This document shows, in pieces, positions 1-10,242 of a stretch of DNA of 64,000 nt. The stretch is from Cristatella mucedo (lineage: Eukaryota > Bryozoa > Phylactolaemata > Cristatellidae). Below the pieces are notes generated by a model that was not told the DNA's origin, ran no database searches, and worked only from the letters and a program-made list of their open reading frames with translations. Positions within the stretch are counted from its first letter, which is position 1. Each line of letters opens with the position of its first letter. The stretch lies in assembly GCA_009760855.2 (NCBI GenBank), contig WPIO01000007.1, positions 922,501-986,500 on the forward strand, given 5' to 3'. The position numbers were made by a program, and so were the translations under genes.

Positions 1-1795
1 AGCTCAGACCAGCACTGCTAGTTTGAGCTTGTTCCCATACAGATCTGCATATGTAGAGACAAGTGTAGTGAAGGCGTGCACAGGAGCAGACCTTCGTGGT
101 GGGGGGCGATTGATGAGTGGCTGGATAAGAAATTAACATACTTAATAGAGCCCCATACAATTGGACTTTCTTCTGGTCATCTGTAAACTAGGCGTACGTG
201 AATTACGGTTGCTGCACCGACAGCTTCGTGCTCACGAAAGAACTTTTCCAATTATAAAAGCTAGCGACAAAAATCACGAGTAACCAAGTCGCAATATTCT
301 TTAGTGCAGTAAGCAGCTCCCATCGTCCGCCCGATAGCAGGTTGCAAGCGTTGCCAGATCAATCTTAATCTTCGGTTTGCTGTGCCACAGCTTCTTAAAT
401 ACGAAAGTGACGAATTGCAGCGATTGAATTACGCCTTCCAATCACGCCTTCCAACCACTCCACTGAGATCACTGCATGTTTATGGGGACACCGCCGAAGC
501 AACGGTCTTACCATTTTCAGGTAAACGGATTCCAGAATGATCGATGGAGACTTCTTTTGCTTGCTATTAGCTCAAGCAATCGTAAGACAAAACTGTGTTC
601 CCAATGCGAGAGCTGGCGCCTTGATCAAGTGCTACTCAGCATTTCATGATCCAACTCGTGGATTTGAGGTCGGCAGATGGCGATTCTTTATCAGTACTAG
701 CAGTGGTGATAGCCCTTAAGGGTCTTTTTGTGCCATGTAAATGAAACTGCCTGATAGGTTAAATTGTACTATAATGTGTCTTCTTCATTGCGACCTAATA
801 ATTAATTTACGAAGATCATGCTTGTGTCCAGTCAATGAATGCTGTATATGTACACCATTCTATGTAGACAGTTAAATTAGATGAGGCTAGTAAAAAATTA
901 ACTATCACAATTAGGTTGAGAGTTAGAGGCATATCTTTTCAGCAAGTTACCAGCAACTTTAGTATGACTTCATAGTATGGCTTGACCACACGATTGTTGG
1001 TATTTATTAAGCCAACACCGTGAATAATTAACACTCAATCGGATGTGCCGCTCAAAATCAGCTCCATACTAAAGGCAGGCTTGATTAAAAATATAGGCAC
1101 GATTACCACCCTAACTGCTGCAGCTTCACTTGAAGTATCTAACGCTATAGGCTTAATAAGTAAGTTTTGATAAACCCTGAAACTAAAAATACGGGATATT
1201 TGAACTTGAAGAAATTTCTGGGAGTTTACGATTTATTACTAAATCAAATAAACCTCTTCACAAAGCTCACAATTTGCTCAGTTTTCAACCTTATAAACCA
1301 CATTCTAGGTACACCACACTTGACCGGGATGTAGTTATTTCGAGGGTCGGGATTGTCATGAAAAATATTCTAAAACTTCAAATCGGAAACTATTGTTCAA
1401 ATTTGTAATTCAAAATAAGTGTCATTTCTTCATTGCCCATTTACTAAGTCATTAGAAAAAAATGGTTTAGAATTGAGACCAGAGAAGCTGCAACAGATTA
1501 GGAGTCGTATCATCCATTCATGCTGCATTGTGGTCATAACGTTTAGTCCGAGGGTCTAGAATTCTTGGATTTTATGAACGTTAAAAGTGATATTCTTCAG
1601 CCCATGCCTATGCCCTAACTCATACAGGCTGTGTCAGCAACAAATTCTCCTCAAAGTGCTGTAAGCCACTAGTAGTTGTATTTGTTGCATTATATGGGAT
1701 TGCCTAGACGAGCCTGGGTCTTGGGATTAAACAAGTTTCAACTAGAGTTCAAACGAGGCAGGATTTTTGGCTTAGTGGTAATAGATATTAACCAA
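1..1795 (+). repeat. Dispersed repeat R, copy A (left edge cut by window)
   Basis: This stretch aligns almost end to end with 58540-60265 (copy C), with only scattered substitutions and small indels, and its first 110 bases align with 56060-56190 (copy B). Alignment to copy C stops near 1795, just after a shared ggcttagtggtaat, so this copy lacks the last ~350 bp present in B and C. No TIR, LTR or polyA tail is visible. The longest shared frame starts MIDGDFFCLLLAQAIV near 537 but is disrupted after about 35 codons, so it is probably not coding. Positions 600-720 contain a SINE-like segment (GCGATTCTTTAT ... GTGATAGCCC). Class unknown. Confidence 0.85.
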
Positions 1796-2560
1796 TATCT
1801 TGGCCGAAGAGTCTCCAAAAAGGCAGAGTTTCGAAAGCCAAAAAGTGAGCTCAACAAATAAACTGGCTGTAAGCCTATCTCGAGGAAAACGACACGTTCG
1901 TTTAAAAAATAATCTTTATGCGGTCTCGGTTGGAAAGAGGGGGTGAGCCTGATTTATAGGCTATCTGCATTTACAGCAGTACGATTGAGGTTTGCAGCTA
2001 GCATGCCGGTTGCAGACTTGGGGGCTCCAATATACCTCGTGACTTCCCTTCTATTGTCTTAGCCCATATTTTGTCTTAGTGTTATTCAGGATTTTAAGGG
2101 TTCTTAGAAAGGGTGAAAAGGTTGTCTCTCTGAAGCAGACTTTGTGGTGGCATGTACGATCAATGAGGCTGGTTTCGGGCATGAATAATTTAACACAGGT
2201 AGTTATGGAGTTATGCGAAAGTAGATAAGTTAAGCATAACAATTCCTGAGAGCTGGTGCTTGTGACTTAAGCAGGTTCCAGACTTAAAAGGCCCTTCAAT
2301 CTTTTCGCCGTGACAGTACCTTGATTAATGACAAAGTTCATTAACTCTCTTCTCGTGCGAATTTAAGAGGGTCGTCAACGCCTGGACAGCCGAGGTTTCG
2401 TGCTAGTTATTGTCATGATCCAGTGCACAGCTTAGATGGCATTCTCTGCCGCCTGAACACTGCAACCGCCAAGCCTTTTTTCGCACATATCTCGTGGAGA
2501 CACAGTCGTCCGAGTGGCGTAGCCACCCAGAACACCGTTCACCAACGGTAATGGCTGGTA
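1796..2560. other. No gene recognised
   Basis: Single-copy-looking sequence after the truncated end of repeat R. I see no coding frame with family resemblance, no LINE piece and no tandem repeat. Confidence 0.4.
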
Positions 2561-2824
2561 TCATCTGGAGTAAAGGAGACTGAGGTGGTGAACCATCTCT
2601 TCCTTCATTTTGCTCAGCGCCGATATTTGGGTTGAAGCATTGTGGTTTTCTAATATATCGAGTACATTTGCTAGGCAATACATGGTGGAACCTTCACAGT
2701 GCGCGCTAACGAAGAAACGTAGCAGAGTGCAGATCTGTCTTTCGCTCGGTTCGTAGACCGGTTCGTGCAGGCTGGGAAGCAAAATATGGGAAAATTCTGA
2801 AAATTTACGTGCGATATGCTTCAT
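2561..2824 (-). CDS. Candidate exon, unknown protein
   Basis: The minus strand is open for 87 codons with protein-like composition: mixed hydrophobic and charged helices, few low-complexity runs, and a Cys/Met-containing middle part (EGSTMYCLANVLDILENH). Upstream on the minus strand there are pyrimidine-rich AG sites (for example ttttgcttcccag just inside the frame) that could act as acceptors; no strong donor is obvious before the stop. I do not recognise the family. It could be an internal or terminal exon, or chance. The overlapping minus frame 2403-2678 is its shadow. Confidence 0.22.
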   Translation of the reverse strand: MKHIARKFSEFSHILLPSLHEPVYEPSERQICTLLRFFVSAHCEGSTMYCLANVLDILENHNASTQISALSKMKEEMVHHLSLLYSR

Positions 2825-3272
2825 CGGAAGGTGACTGGTTCATTAAAAACAAAATTTTATCTTTTCTACGCGATTAGTGATTGCCGCGTTTTGTAGCCAA
2901 ATGTTAGGTAGGGCATGAACTTCATATGCGTCTGGCCTCGAGTTTCGTACGCGGATCTATACACGCTCGTGCTTATACAAGCTCTCTGTGTTTATTTGTG
3001 CGCTTCAATATATCGGGAAGGATTTAACACGAGCAGCATTTCTATCCATGACCTGGCGGGCGGCCAATTTACGTTACACTGTCCACTCTGTCCTTAGGAA
3101 TTTCGTAAGCCGAGGTAACTAGTAAATGAATTGAGATTTTTCCTACTTACATGCACACGCTATCCAACGTACACTCTACTTTGCCTATGAGGCCTCGTCG
3201 AGTTAGTGACCGAGATGCAAACATAAGAAAATTCACTTAAGCTCGTCGTCCCTGTCTGACTCCCTTCGCCAG
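2825..3272. other. No gene recognised
   Basis: No motif, repeat or convincing exon seen. The end of the interval is pyrimidine-rich and runs into a plausible splice acceptor (tcccttcgccag). Confidence 0.35.
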
Positions 3273-3643
3273 GAAATGTGGCACCTTGTGAACGTTTGTG
3301 CGCGCCAGCAAAAAATTCACGGGAATTTAACATGGGCAATCGATTGGAGCTTGATCGTACTGGGACGTGCTACTTATCTATTGACGGCACGCAGCCTGGC
3401 TCTAGGAGGCCACAGCTAGATTCTGCCTTTCTCGTGACCAGCGTATGGGTCCCGTCTAGTGCAGTGACTAAACTACAGAAAAGATGCATTGAGATAGCCG
3501 CTGATTGCCAGAGCGTGGCTTTATTATGCCAGATGTTCGCTGAAGTGTCGCGGCTATGGTTAGAACAGCAAGTTTCTATTCCGGCTGTTATCTTACGGCG
3601 TTTGCTCGAGATTCATTCATTGGTTCTCATGCAAGTTATATAA
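3273..3643 (+). CDS. Candidate terminal exon, unknown protein
   Basis: A frame of about 120 codons is open to a TAA at 3643. It has no good ATG at its start, but is preceded by a pyrimidine-rich AG (tgactcccttcgccag, ending 3272), so an acceptor followed by a terminal exon is the simplest reading. The product would begin with a Cys-containing stretch and end in a long helical, leucine-rich part (LQKRCIEIAADCQSVALLCQ, then a second helix). No family is recognised. It lies in a CpG-containing, repeat-free part of the window. A chance ORF cannot be excluded. Confidence 0.22.
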
Positions 3644-4129
3644 AGCCAGCGATGTAATCAGGATAAGTCTTTAGGGGTGAGGCCTGTTTTCCTAAAGCCG
3701 CGCCTCTCCATGAACGTCCTATTTGGCAGACGCATAGCACTTCGCTGATGGCGGGAAGAGGCGAACTTGTTTCCAAAGTTAAAAAAGCATGCCTAAAATT
3801 TTCTCCACAATTTTTCAATTTATTTTCCCCATTTTTATTCAGTGATGAAATGTCGTACTGCAATATACCAGCCACAACATGATTGGCGGATTGACTACTT
3901 GCCGTCCAGATTTTCAACAGACAGGAACCAAATATGCAATAGATAGCACTTAGTCAGCTATGCATCGAGATTCGAATGAGTTAGTAGCAGTCGAAGCTTA
4001 GAGCCAGGAAGTGGTATGGTGCGGCTGGTGCTGCATATAATTGCGTCTCTGCTGGTATTTAATTGACTGTTCCAAGCTAAAGATACGGACTAGTTACATT
4101 AAAATGTTATGGGTGCTCTTTATAACTAC
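3644..4129. other. No gene recognised
   Basis: Moderately AT-rich and repeat-free by eye. No exon or regulatory signal could be supported. Confidence 0.35.
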
Positions 4130-4270
4130 CGGCAGCGTACGGCGCCTGCGCGTACCGGTGTTGCACCTACGACTGGCTAGCGCGTTTCGAGGCGCCTGCG
4201 TCACTAGTGTTAGTCACGTGCCTGAAACGACTAGCGACGCTCCGAGCTCTGCGTGTTTTGGCAACGAACT
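4130..4270. promoter_or_regulatory. CpG-dense patch
   Basis: About 140 bp with unusually many CG dinucleotides compared with its AT-rich flanks. It contains ggcgcctgcg twice (near 4141 and 4190) and a CACGTG E-box-type palindrome near 4216. A TATA-like tataa lies just upstream near 4121. This could be a small promoter island, but no transcript start can be shown from sequence alone. Confidence 0.25.
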
Positions 4271-5421
4271 TAAGTGCACAAGCTGCAGTCGAAGCGAAGC
4301 ATCAATTATATCCTTACCTGTAGCCTAGCCAAAATAAAAAGACTACGTCCTCGAGTCTTTTGGCACGAACCCAACAAGTCACTCGGCTCCAGTAAACTGA
4401 GAGCATTTGGGAAAAGGCTTCTTTCGGCTTATCCAACCGCGAAGTCGGGCGATATGCCAAACGATGGTGCACTTCATGTGACTTTTCAATTGTACCCGAT
4501 CGGGGTCATGGTCTAGCCCCGAGAAGATGTCGTGCCTGCTGGTGAATCGGGTACCACACTTCTTCTGCAAATCTTGATAATGGAGCAAGAGACTCGTATT
4601 TTCTGTGTTTTCAGCCCTTTCTACGCTCCACAGCGAGACGCGAGTACCAATCGTTGCAGAAACTGGCGCGTAACCCCCGAAGCGATGGCTATTTATTGCA
4701 ACTGTTTTTTGAACTATAATAACTACGTCTAAAAATATGCCGATCTATTGAGGCCTTAAGTATTGATGTAAGCTTACACAGCGACGTAGGCGCAATGCTT
4801 GACTCCAACCGGCGAGCAGTTCTAGCATAATGGGTGGCGCGGTGCGTTTGATATATCCAAGGCAGCGACTTAACGTTGGGCTGCCGAACACAAATCTCAA
4901 TAGAAAATTGCTATAGCTCCAATTATTCCTTGGTGGGCGACCGCACAGCGGATAAGGATATTGCGTGCCGTTGCTCGCCGCCGCCGTGTGACTTTACTTT
5001 TGTCAGTGCCGTACTAGCCGTCAAGGCATAGCATTCGTGGGAAACGCAGGACGAGGTGGGAGCAGACTGCGAGGTGTGGCACACAAAAAGTTATCTACGT
5101 AAAACGCCAGTTCGCCACGGGACGAGCTTGGATCGACTTGCACGATTGCATTATGCGCCGACGACAACGTCAGATCCCCGTTGCCACCGATCACGAGACC
5201 ACTTATCGACGCGTTTTCAGGAGGCCATTGAAGCCGCCGTCAGTCTTTGCTGGCTGCTAATTTCGTCTTTCGAATCGTAAAGCTTACACTGCACAATTTT
5301 CAGGGCATCAGCCGTGGAAATAGAGCCGAGCTCCAGCCGATAAAGGTCAAAACCTCTTTCCGTCGTTTGCAGGCTAAATCCAAACAGCCCTATACCAGTG
5401 CATGCTCGAGGACCGAGAGGA
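4271..5421. other. No gene recognised; possible 5' flank of the next exon
   Basis: Several short overlapping frames occur on both strands, none with family resemblance. CpG content stays higher than in the LINE-rich parts. An AG after a pyrimidine tract (cacaattttcag, near 5304) could end an intron in the 5' UTR of the following candidate gene. Confidence 0.3.
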
Positions 5422-5596
5422 ATGAAAGCTGGCGGCCAACTCGTCGTCCTTCTCGCCATGGTTACCAGCTGCCGTGCTTTGGATCAAAAAGACCTCGACA
5501 GCGCATTACTGGGTCTGCAGAAGGTGACGAACTTCTTTAAAAGTCAAGCAACCGAGTTGAACGTAGATTCCATCTTCGGATTACGCCTCGGTCAAG
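5422..5596 (+). CDS. Candidate first coding exon of a secreted protein, possibly C16orf89/DUF4735-like
   Basis: An ATG at 5422 opens a frame with a typical signal peptide: a basic start (MKAGG), a hydrophobic core (LVVLLAMVT) and a small-residue cleavage region (SCRA). The mature part is an amphipathic helix, then LNVDSIFGLRLGQG. The pattern of an N-terminal helix followed by LN(V/L)D-x(3)-G-x-R resembles, from memory, the start of the secreted UPF0764/C16orf89 family (DUF4735). A donor AAG|GTACTG follows at 5596, so the frame that continues to 5625 would be read-through into the intron. An in-frame ATG 24 bases upstream (5398) lies before the hydrophobic core and is less likely. Downstream exons were not found. 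The exon call is moderate and the family call weak. Confidence 0.4.
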
Positions 5597-6798
5597 GTAC
5601 TGAAGCAATCGCTCTAGCCTTGTAGTCCCTCGGGTCTTTCGCCATATCTCAGTGTCCATTTCGAAAATACCAGGCAGTGCCTTTCAGTGTGGTCAATATT
5701 TATCATTTTCAGACCACAGATTGGGGTAAGCTTCGTCTCGCTACTCCCATTTTTGGATGCAGCAGAATTGATGTCGGCGTGACATTGAGCCTTTCGGGAT
5801 AAATCGGCGGCCGCATATGGCTGCTATCGCTTTGGGGGATCAACTGCATAAGCTAAACTGTGAGAACAACTGCTACTATTTGCAGACTTGGATGAGCTTG
5901 AGTTTTATATTGGAATAATTTAGCCTGATAACCTAAATTTTGTAAGTTGTTATTTCTCGGTTCTGGCAGAGTAGAACGCCCGGTCACAACTAGTTCTTCT
6001 TTTCATGATAACCAGGCATCTAAAACTCTGAAAGCTACTATTTTATAAAGGCAAAATTCCACAACGTTTACTCGATCTGACTCGTTGAGATGAACCTGTT
6101 GCCATGTGACAAAGATTGAAGTTAGAACGAGGTCAGTCGTAGGAAAGGCACATGTGACACGTCCGACTCACATCTGTAATTATCTAATCGTACGGCGTAA
6201 GGTAGAAGTAAGAGCATGCGACACATCCTAGAGCTTATAATGAACTTCACAAAGGGTAAGAGTCTATAAAGGCTCTTAGTGTCTACCCTGATCCAAATGG
6301 ACTGGCAGATACACGGATGGAGGAAACGTGATATTTTCTATTCTCACAGTAGATCACTCAATTAGTGCCAAAAGTCAACACACGCAGATGAACTCATGTC
6401 ATATATAACTATTAGCCGTTCGAAGTCTATATCTATATGTATACTTTGCTGCAGTTTAAAGTCTGAAATTACCTTCGAGGGTCGATACTTGTTAGTTCGC
6501 TGTAAAAGTAGAACGGCTTTCGACTGCACGTCTTCTTGATGAACCTAATGGTATTTGTAGATCTACTTGATGTAATTTGAATTACTAATCTAGTCTGTCA
6601 AATCCGTTAGGACGCCAGTGAATCGGATCAGGAGAGATTGCGAAATTTCTCAATGCTTAATTTTGGGCTCGATGATTATTGATAAGCATGCGTAAATCAC
6701 TAGTGCACTCCGCCATCAAACGAGTACAATGCGAACAAAGAGGCCAGACGACGACCGCTGAGCTCGAAGAGGTGCTGGATCAGAGGTGCTCTTCCATA
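5597..6798. other. No gene recognised
   Basis: AT-rich, no repeat family identified. If 5422-5596 is a real exon this is intron. The last 100 bases become GC-rich and could be the 5' UTR of the next candidate exon. Confidence 0.35.
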
Positions 6799-6927
6799 AT
6801 GGCTGCAAGTGATTCCTTACTGAGGCCCGTGCTCAGTGCATCACTGCTTCCTTTCTTGCGTGTGCCTGCCGTGCTCCTGCTGCTAGAGCTGAGCTGCAGG
6901 ACTGCGGGAGCTCTGACAGTACGCTGG
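6799..6927 (+). CDS. Candidate first coding exon with signal peptide or membrane anchor
   Basis: ATG at 6799 is followed by exactly 43 codons to a consensus donor, CTGG|GTGAGT, at 6928. The peptide has a strong hydrophobic core (VPAVLLLLEL) and then a Cys/Ala-rich region (SCRTAGALTVRW), as expected for a signal peptide or signal anchor. Base composition rises in GC and CpG from about 6700 to 7190, which fits a first exon with a promoter. The frame continues to 6984 but that part would be intronic. No downstream exon or family could be assigned. The opposite-strand frame at 6780-6974 is a shadow. Confidence 0.4.
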
Positions 6928-7339
6928 GTGAGTGGCGAGCAGTGCATGGGCACCAGCACCCGTGGGCCATTCACCGCCGAGTGACGGCAAGGGAAATGAA
7001 AGGTGCTGTGCTGCTCGTTGGCCCTGAGTTGTGATGCGGTTTGTCAATGTGCGATTGCTGCCGTGGCCGACTTGGCAAAGTTGTCTTAGAAAGTACTTTG
7101 CGGCCGTTTTGCAGAGTGGAGCAGGGCCTAGCTCTCACTGATCGGTCGACATTGCAGCTTGAGGAGCCGATTGATCGTGCGTGAGTCAAGAAGAACGATA
7201 GCTAACATGCGATTTGAGGGCTGCTCGTCACTCGGTGTCTATCTCTCAAATTTCCGTTGTGATCGTGCTGCCATCTTGGCCCTGGGCCTGCAGCCGTGAT
7301 GTATCCGGTAGTTACACCGTAGATCGTAGGAATTTAAGA
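6928..7339. other. GC-rich flank, no further exon seen
   Basis: Composition stays GC-rich to about 7190, then becomes mixed. Nothing recognisable as coding or repeat. Confidence 0.3.
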
Positions 7340-7475
7340 GGGCCGGCTGGCCCGGCCCCTACTTGGACCGGTTTTAGGACATTACCCCCCCCCCGGACGT
7401 TTCCTCCCCGGAGATTTCCCCCAGGTAGACCCTACGACATCCCCCGTAGGACGTTTACCCTCTACCTCTATGTTA
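7340..7475 (+). repeat. C-rich minisatellite with GC hairpin (left arm)
   Basis: Starts with a perfect 7-bp stem hairpin (GGGCCGG-CTGGC-CCGGCCC, near 7341). It is followed by about five degenerate units of the form ggac(a/g)tt plus a C run of 3-11. The minus strand therefore carries several G runs with G-quadruplex potential. The same motif occurs in inverted orientation at 9035-9120. Confidence 0.65.
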
Positions 7476-8177
7476 ATAATAATAACAATAGAATGGGCTT
7501 GATAAAGCACCCTCAGAGAACTCAATCTCTCTCTAGGCGCTTTACATTTGCTGCAAAGAGAAATGCAATTGAATGCTGATTAATATCATGCTTGATAAAC
7601 AAACAAAATGAATAACATAGTTAGGGGTGAAATGCACAGGGTCAGCATGCAAATATGGTTAGTGGCAGCATGCACAGTGTCCGCACGCATAAGCACATCA
7701 AGGACGAATCACAGGGATCCACTAAATTCTGTCCTCAATAGGTGTGTTTTTAAGTTCTTTTTAAATGCGGTCAGGTCAGGGGAAGTTCTGACGCAGGTCA
7801 GGAGGGAGTTCCAGACTTTGGGAGCCTACAAACTAAATTCACAGTCTAAAAGAGATTTGAGGTTTGTACGAGGTATTTCTAGACTGTTGGATTCCAAAAA
7901 GCAGGTGGTACGATGGTTGGCCTGATGGGGGATTATATCTGAGAGATTGGCTGGAGCCAAAGAATGAAGTGACCTAAAAGTGAGCGACAAAACCTTGAAG
8001 TCAATTCGTTGCTGGACTGGTAGCCAGTGCAGGTCGGCGAGAAATGATGTAATGAGGCAACTGCAACGTTCACGACAGACAAGCCTAGCTGGAAAGTTTT
8101 GCACCAGCTGCAATCGACTGATCGTACATGCTGGTAGGCCAGTTGATGAATGCATAACTAAGAGTACTGATGCATAA
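7476..8177 (-). mobile_element. LINE family A, 5'-truncated 3' end
   Basis: Begins on the plus strand with an (AAT)n-like tail and the family A 3' UTR (gggcttgataaagcaccctc), then reverse-complement ORF2. The minus strand encodes the conserved RT C-terminal segment (LADLHWLPVQQRIDFKVLSL, then FRSLHSLAPA). The copy is truncated near 8177. Inserted directly beside the C-rich minisatellite. Confidence 0.9.
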
Positions 8178-8189
8178 AAACATGACGTC

Positions 8190-8232
8190 TATACATATAT
8201 ATATAATTTGTATATCATATATATATAGTATT

Positions 8233-8304
<72 letters not shown>

Positions 8305-8305
8305 C
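8190..8305. repeat. (TA)n microsatellite
   Basis: Imperfect then perfect TA dinucleotides for about 100 bp. Long predicted frames through it are artefacts of the repeat. Confidence 0.95.
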
Positions 8306-8407
8306 TTGGATGTTTTTCACAATGAACATCTGATAAGCCAATCAGACAGGTGTATTCATCGAAATGGGTACAAGAGCGAAAATGCGCATGAATAACATGA
8401 AATAATA

Positions 8408-8748
8408 GTGCGTTCAGATTTACGAACGACTAGGACGAACAAGCTTAGCGATATCATGATGGAATTTATCAACTGCACTCGAGGCGGCGTGAAGCTGTCT
8501 TATGACGGCTACTCTTATACAAAGAAGGCCGACAGGACAAACCGAATACGATGGGAATGCTCACAACGGAAGACAGCCAGCTGCAAAGAGCGGTTACTTC
8601 AAATTTACTGCTTGACGATCTGCACGTCTCAGTTCCTCGCAATCGTACGGATGACGTCACCACCGTCGATGCCGACAATGCCGATTTAATTAAAGTGCTG
8701 GGTACGAGCAAGGGTTGGTTTAGGCGGCGGAGACGCAGCCCGCCTTAA
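8408..8748 (+). pseudogene. FLYWCH-type zinc finger, frameshifted (Mutator-like transposase or host relic)
   Basis: The first frame reads FINCTRGGVKLSYDGYSYTK, then IRWECSQRK and SCKERL. That is the order F-L-Y-W-C expected of a FLYWCH zinc finger (F, KL.Y.G..Y, W.C, C), with two Cys ligands visible. Near 8588 homology moves to another frame (AVTSNLLLDDLHVSVP, RNRTDD), so there is at least one frameshift. The expected terminal H-x-H zinc ligands read R-N-R. FLYWCH domains occur in Mutator-like transposases and in some host regulators; no transposase catalytic part is seen here. The 3' end runs into the telomere-like array. The domain call is fairly sure, the element type is inference. Confidence 0.65.
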
Positions 8749-9026
8749 ACCCTAAACCCCAATCAGTAAAACCTAAAACCCTGAACTCGAAAGCCTAAAC
8801 GCTAAAGCCTAAACCCTTAAAATCCTAAACCCTAAATTCTAAACCCTCAAACGCTAAACCCAAAAACCCTAAATACTGAACCCTTAAAAACCGTTAAAAC
8901 CTTAATAACTCCAAGCCCAAAACCCTAAAAACCGTAAAAACCCTAAACCCTAAAACACTAAACCCTAAACCTAAAAACCCTAAACCTTAAAACCCTAAAC
9001 ACTAAACCCTAAAACCTAAACCCTGT
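8743..9026 (+). repeat. Degenerate CCCTAAA (TTTAGGG) telomere-like array
   Basis: About 280 bp built from CCCTAAA and one-base variants (CCCTAAAA, CCTAAAC, CGCTAAA, CCGTAAAA). Perfect units cluster at 8935-9020 and decay toward 8800-8920. It is flanked on both sides by non-telomeric DNA, so it is interstitial. The perfect unit is the plant, alga and dinoflagellate type telomere motif, not the usual metazoan TTAGGG. Confidence 0.85.
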
Positions 9027-9034
9027 ACCATATA

Positions 9035-9120
9035 CTGGAGGAGAATGTCGGAGGGGGGGAGAAAGAATGTTCGAGGGCGGTGAAACGTCGGGGGGGGGGA
9101 ATGATCGTACCCCCTAGGAA
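9035..9120 (-). repeat. G-rich minisatellite, inverted counterpart of 7340-7475
   Basis: The reverse complement reads attccccccccc, gacgtttcaccgccc, gaacattctttctcccccc, gacattctcctcc. That is the same gac(a/g)tt-plus-C-run unit as the left arm. The plus strand has G runs of 7 and 9. Confidence 0.6.
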
Positions 9121-10095
9121 CGATTCGAAGGTACCTGCAGTAGCGGGCAATCAGAGGCAAGCAGGCATGCTCGCCTTAGTATGTCTGGCTATCTATGAAA
9201 AGAACGAGGTCTCGCTTCCTCCTCGGCTTAATCCTGGCTGTGTCTGGGCGAATATGTAACGCAGTGCTACATATCCACGCATGCCGACAGCTCGTCCTGA
9301 AGTTTAACTTTATCTTACAGCCCAGAGCCGTTTGGCTAGCCGTCTTCGCTTGAGAGGGTGAGCTAATGTGGCAAGCATACACCCCCTCCAGGCGAACTGA
9401 CCCAGGTTAGAAATGTCTCAGCGGTAGTGTTCCAGTGCAATCCAGGTCAGCGCGTCGGTTGTACCGCTCCTTCTCCTTGGCCAGCCTAAAGTAAGGCGAG
9501 CAGCATAACCAGTCTAAGCAGCGTAAGCTAGCAGCAAAAGCTGCATTCCAGGAGCATGACCTTCGAAGGCGGCCTTCGTAGGGTTACGGTTTAGCGCGAC
9601 AGCAAGCAGCCCTCACGCCCTTGGTGACGGGGTTTGTGCATTTCAGCAAGACCTTCAATGAGTCAAAGAACGTTCCAATGAAAAATGTATGCATATTCCT
9701 CTAGCCGGTGAACATAAACTAGATTGCCGATGATTAAAAGACCATTGCATTGGTCTCTTAATAATCCAGGGGCAATATAATGTCAACCCTTGCCTTACAT
9801 GCATATATCACGAGCCACTAAAACTGACTACTATCGCTATTTTGCTAGCACTCGATGAGCTGAGGGTGCAAGATCTAATAATTCTCCTGCAGAAATGGTA
9901 TACCGCATGCAATTTCAGAATTTTTTTAAAAACCTATTGACAATGTGTGACATTTCATTTATGCTTATGAACAATATTAAAACTTTGTGGCTGGAATGCG
10001 TGAACTTGAAACGGCGATCTTCGATGCAACGGCCCGATCTTCACCGTCAAGTCGCTGCATTTTCAGTGTCGCCTCTCTTCAGATTATTCTGAAGA
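9121..10095. other. No gene recognised
   Basis: Mixed composition, no repeat family or exon supported. Confidence 0.35.
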
Positions 10096-10242
10096 CATTG
10101 CATTTATAATAATATTATTTATTATTTAATAAAAAATAATAATATTTAATAATACTTAATATGATTTAATAATGCACTTTATAAAGCGCCCTCAGAGAAC
10201 TCAGTCTCTTTCTAGGTGCTTTACATTTGCTGCAAAAGGAAT
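10096..10242 (-). mobile_element. LINE family A, very short 3' end
   Basis: AT-rich (AAT)n-like tail followed by the family A 3' UTR (cgccctcagagaactcagtc and tttacatttgctgcaaa), cut off after about 90 bp. A typical extreme 5' truncation. Confidence 0.85.

Noticed and set aside
537-719. Conserved ORF start in R copies A and C (MIDGDFFCLLL)
   Set aside because: The frame diverges after about 35 codons between copies, so conservation reflects DNA identity rather than coding.
1548-1590. Possible 18S rRNA-like attcttggatt
   Set aside because: Only a dozen bases match and the same place in copies B and C differs; no rRNA flanks.
8085-8303. Minus-strand ORF of alternating Tyr-Ile
   Set aside because: It is a translation of the (TA)n microsatellite.
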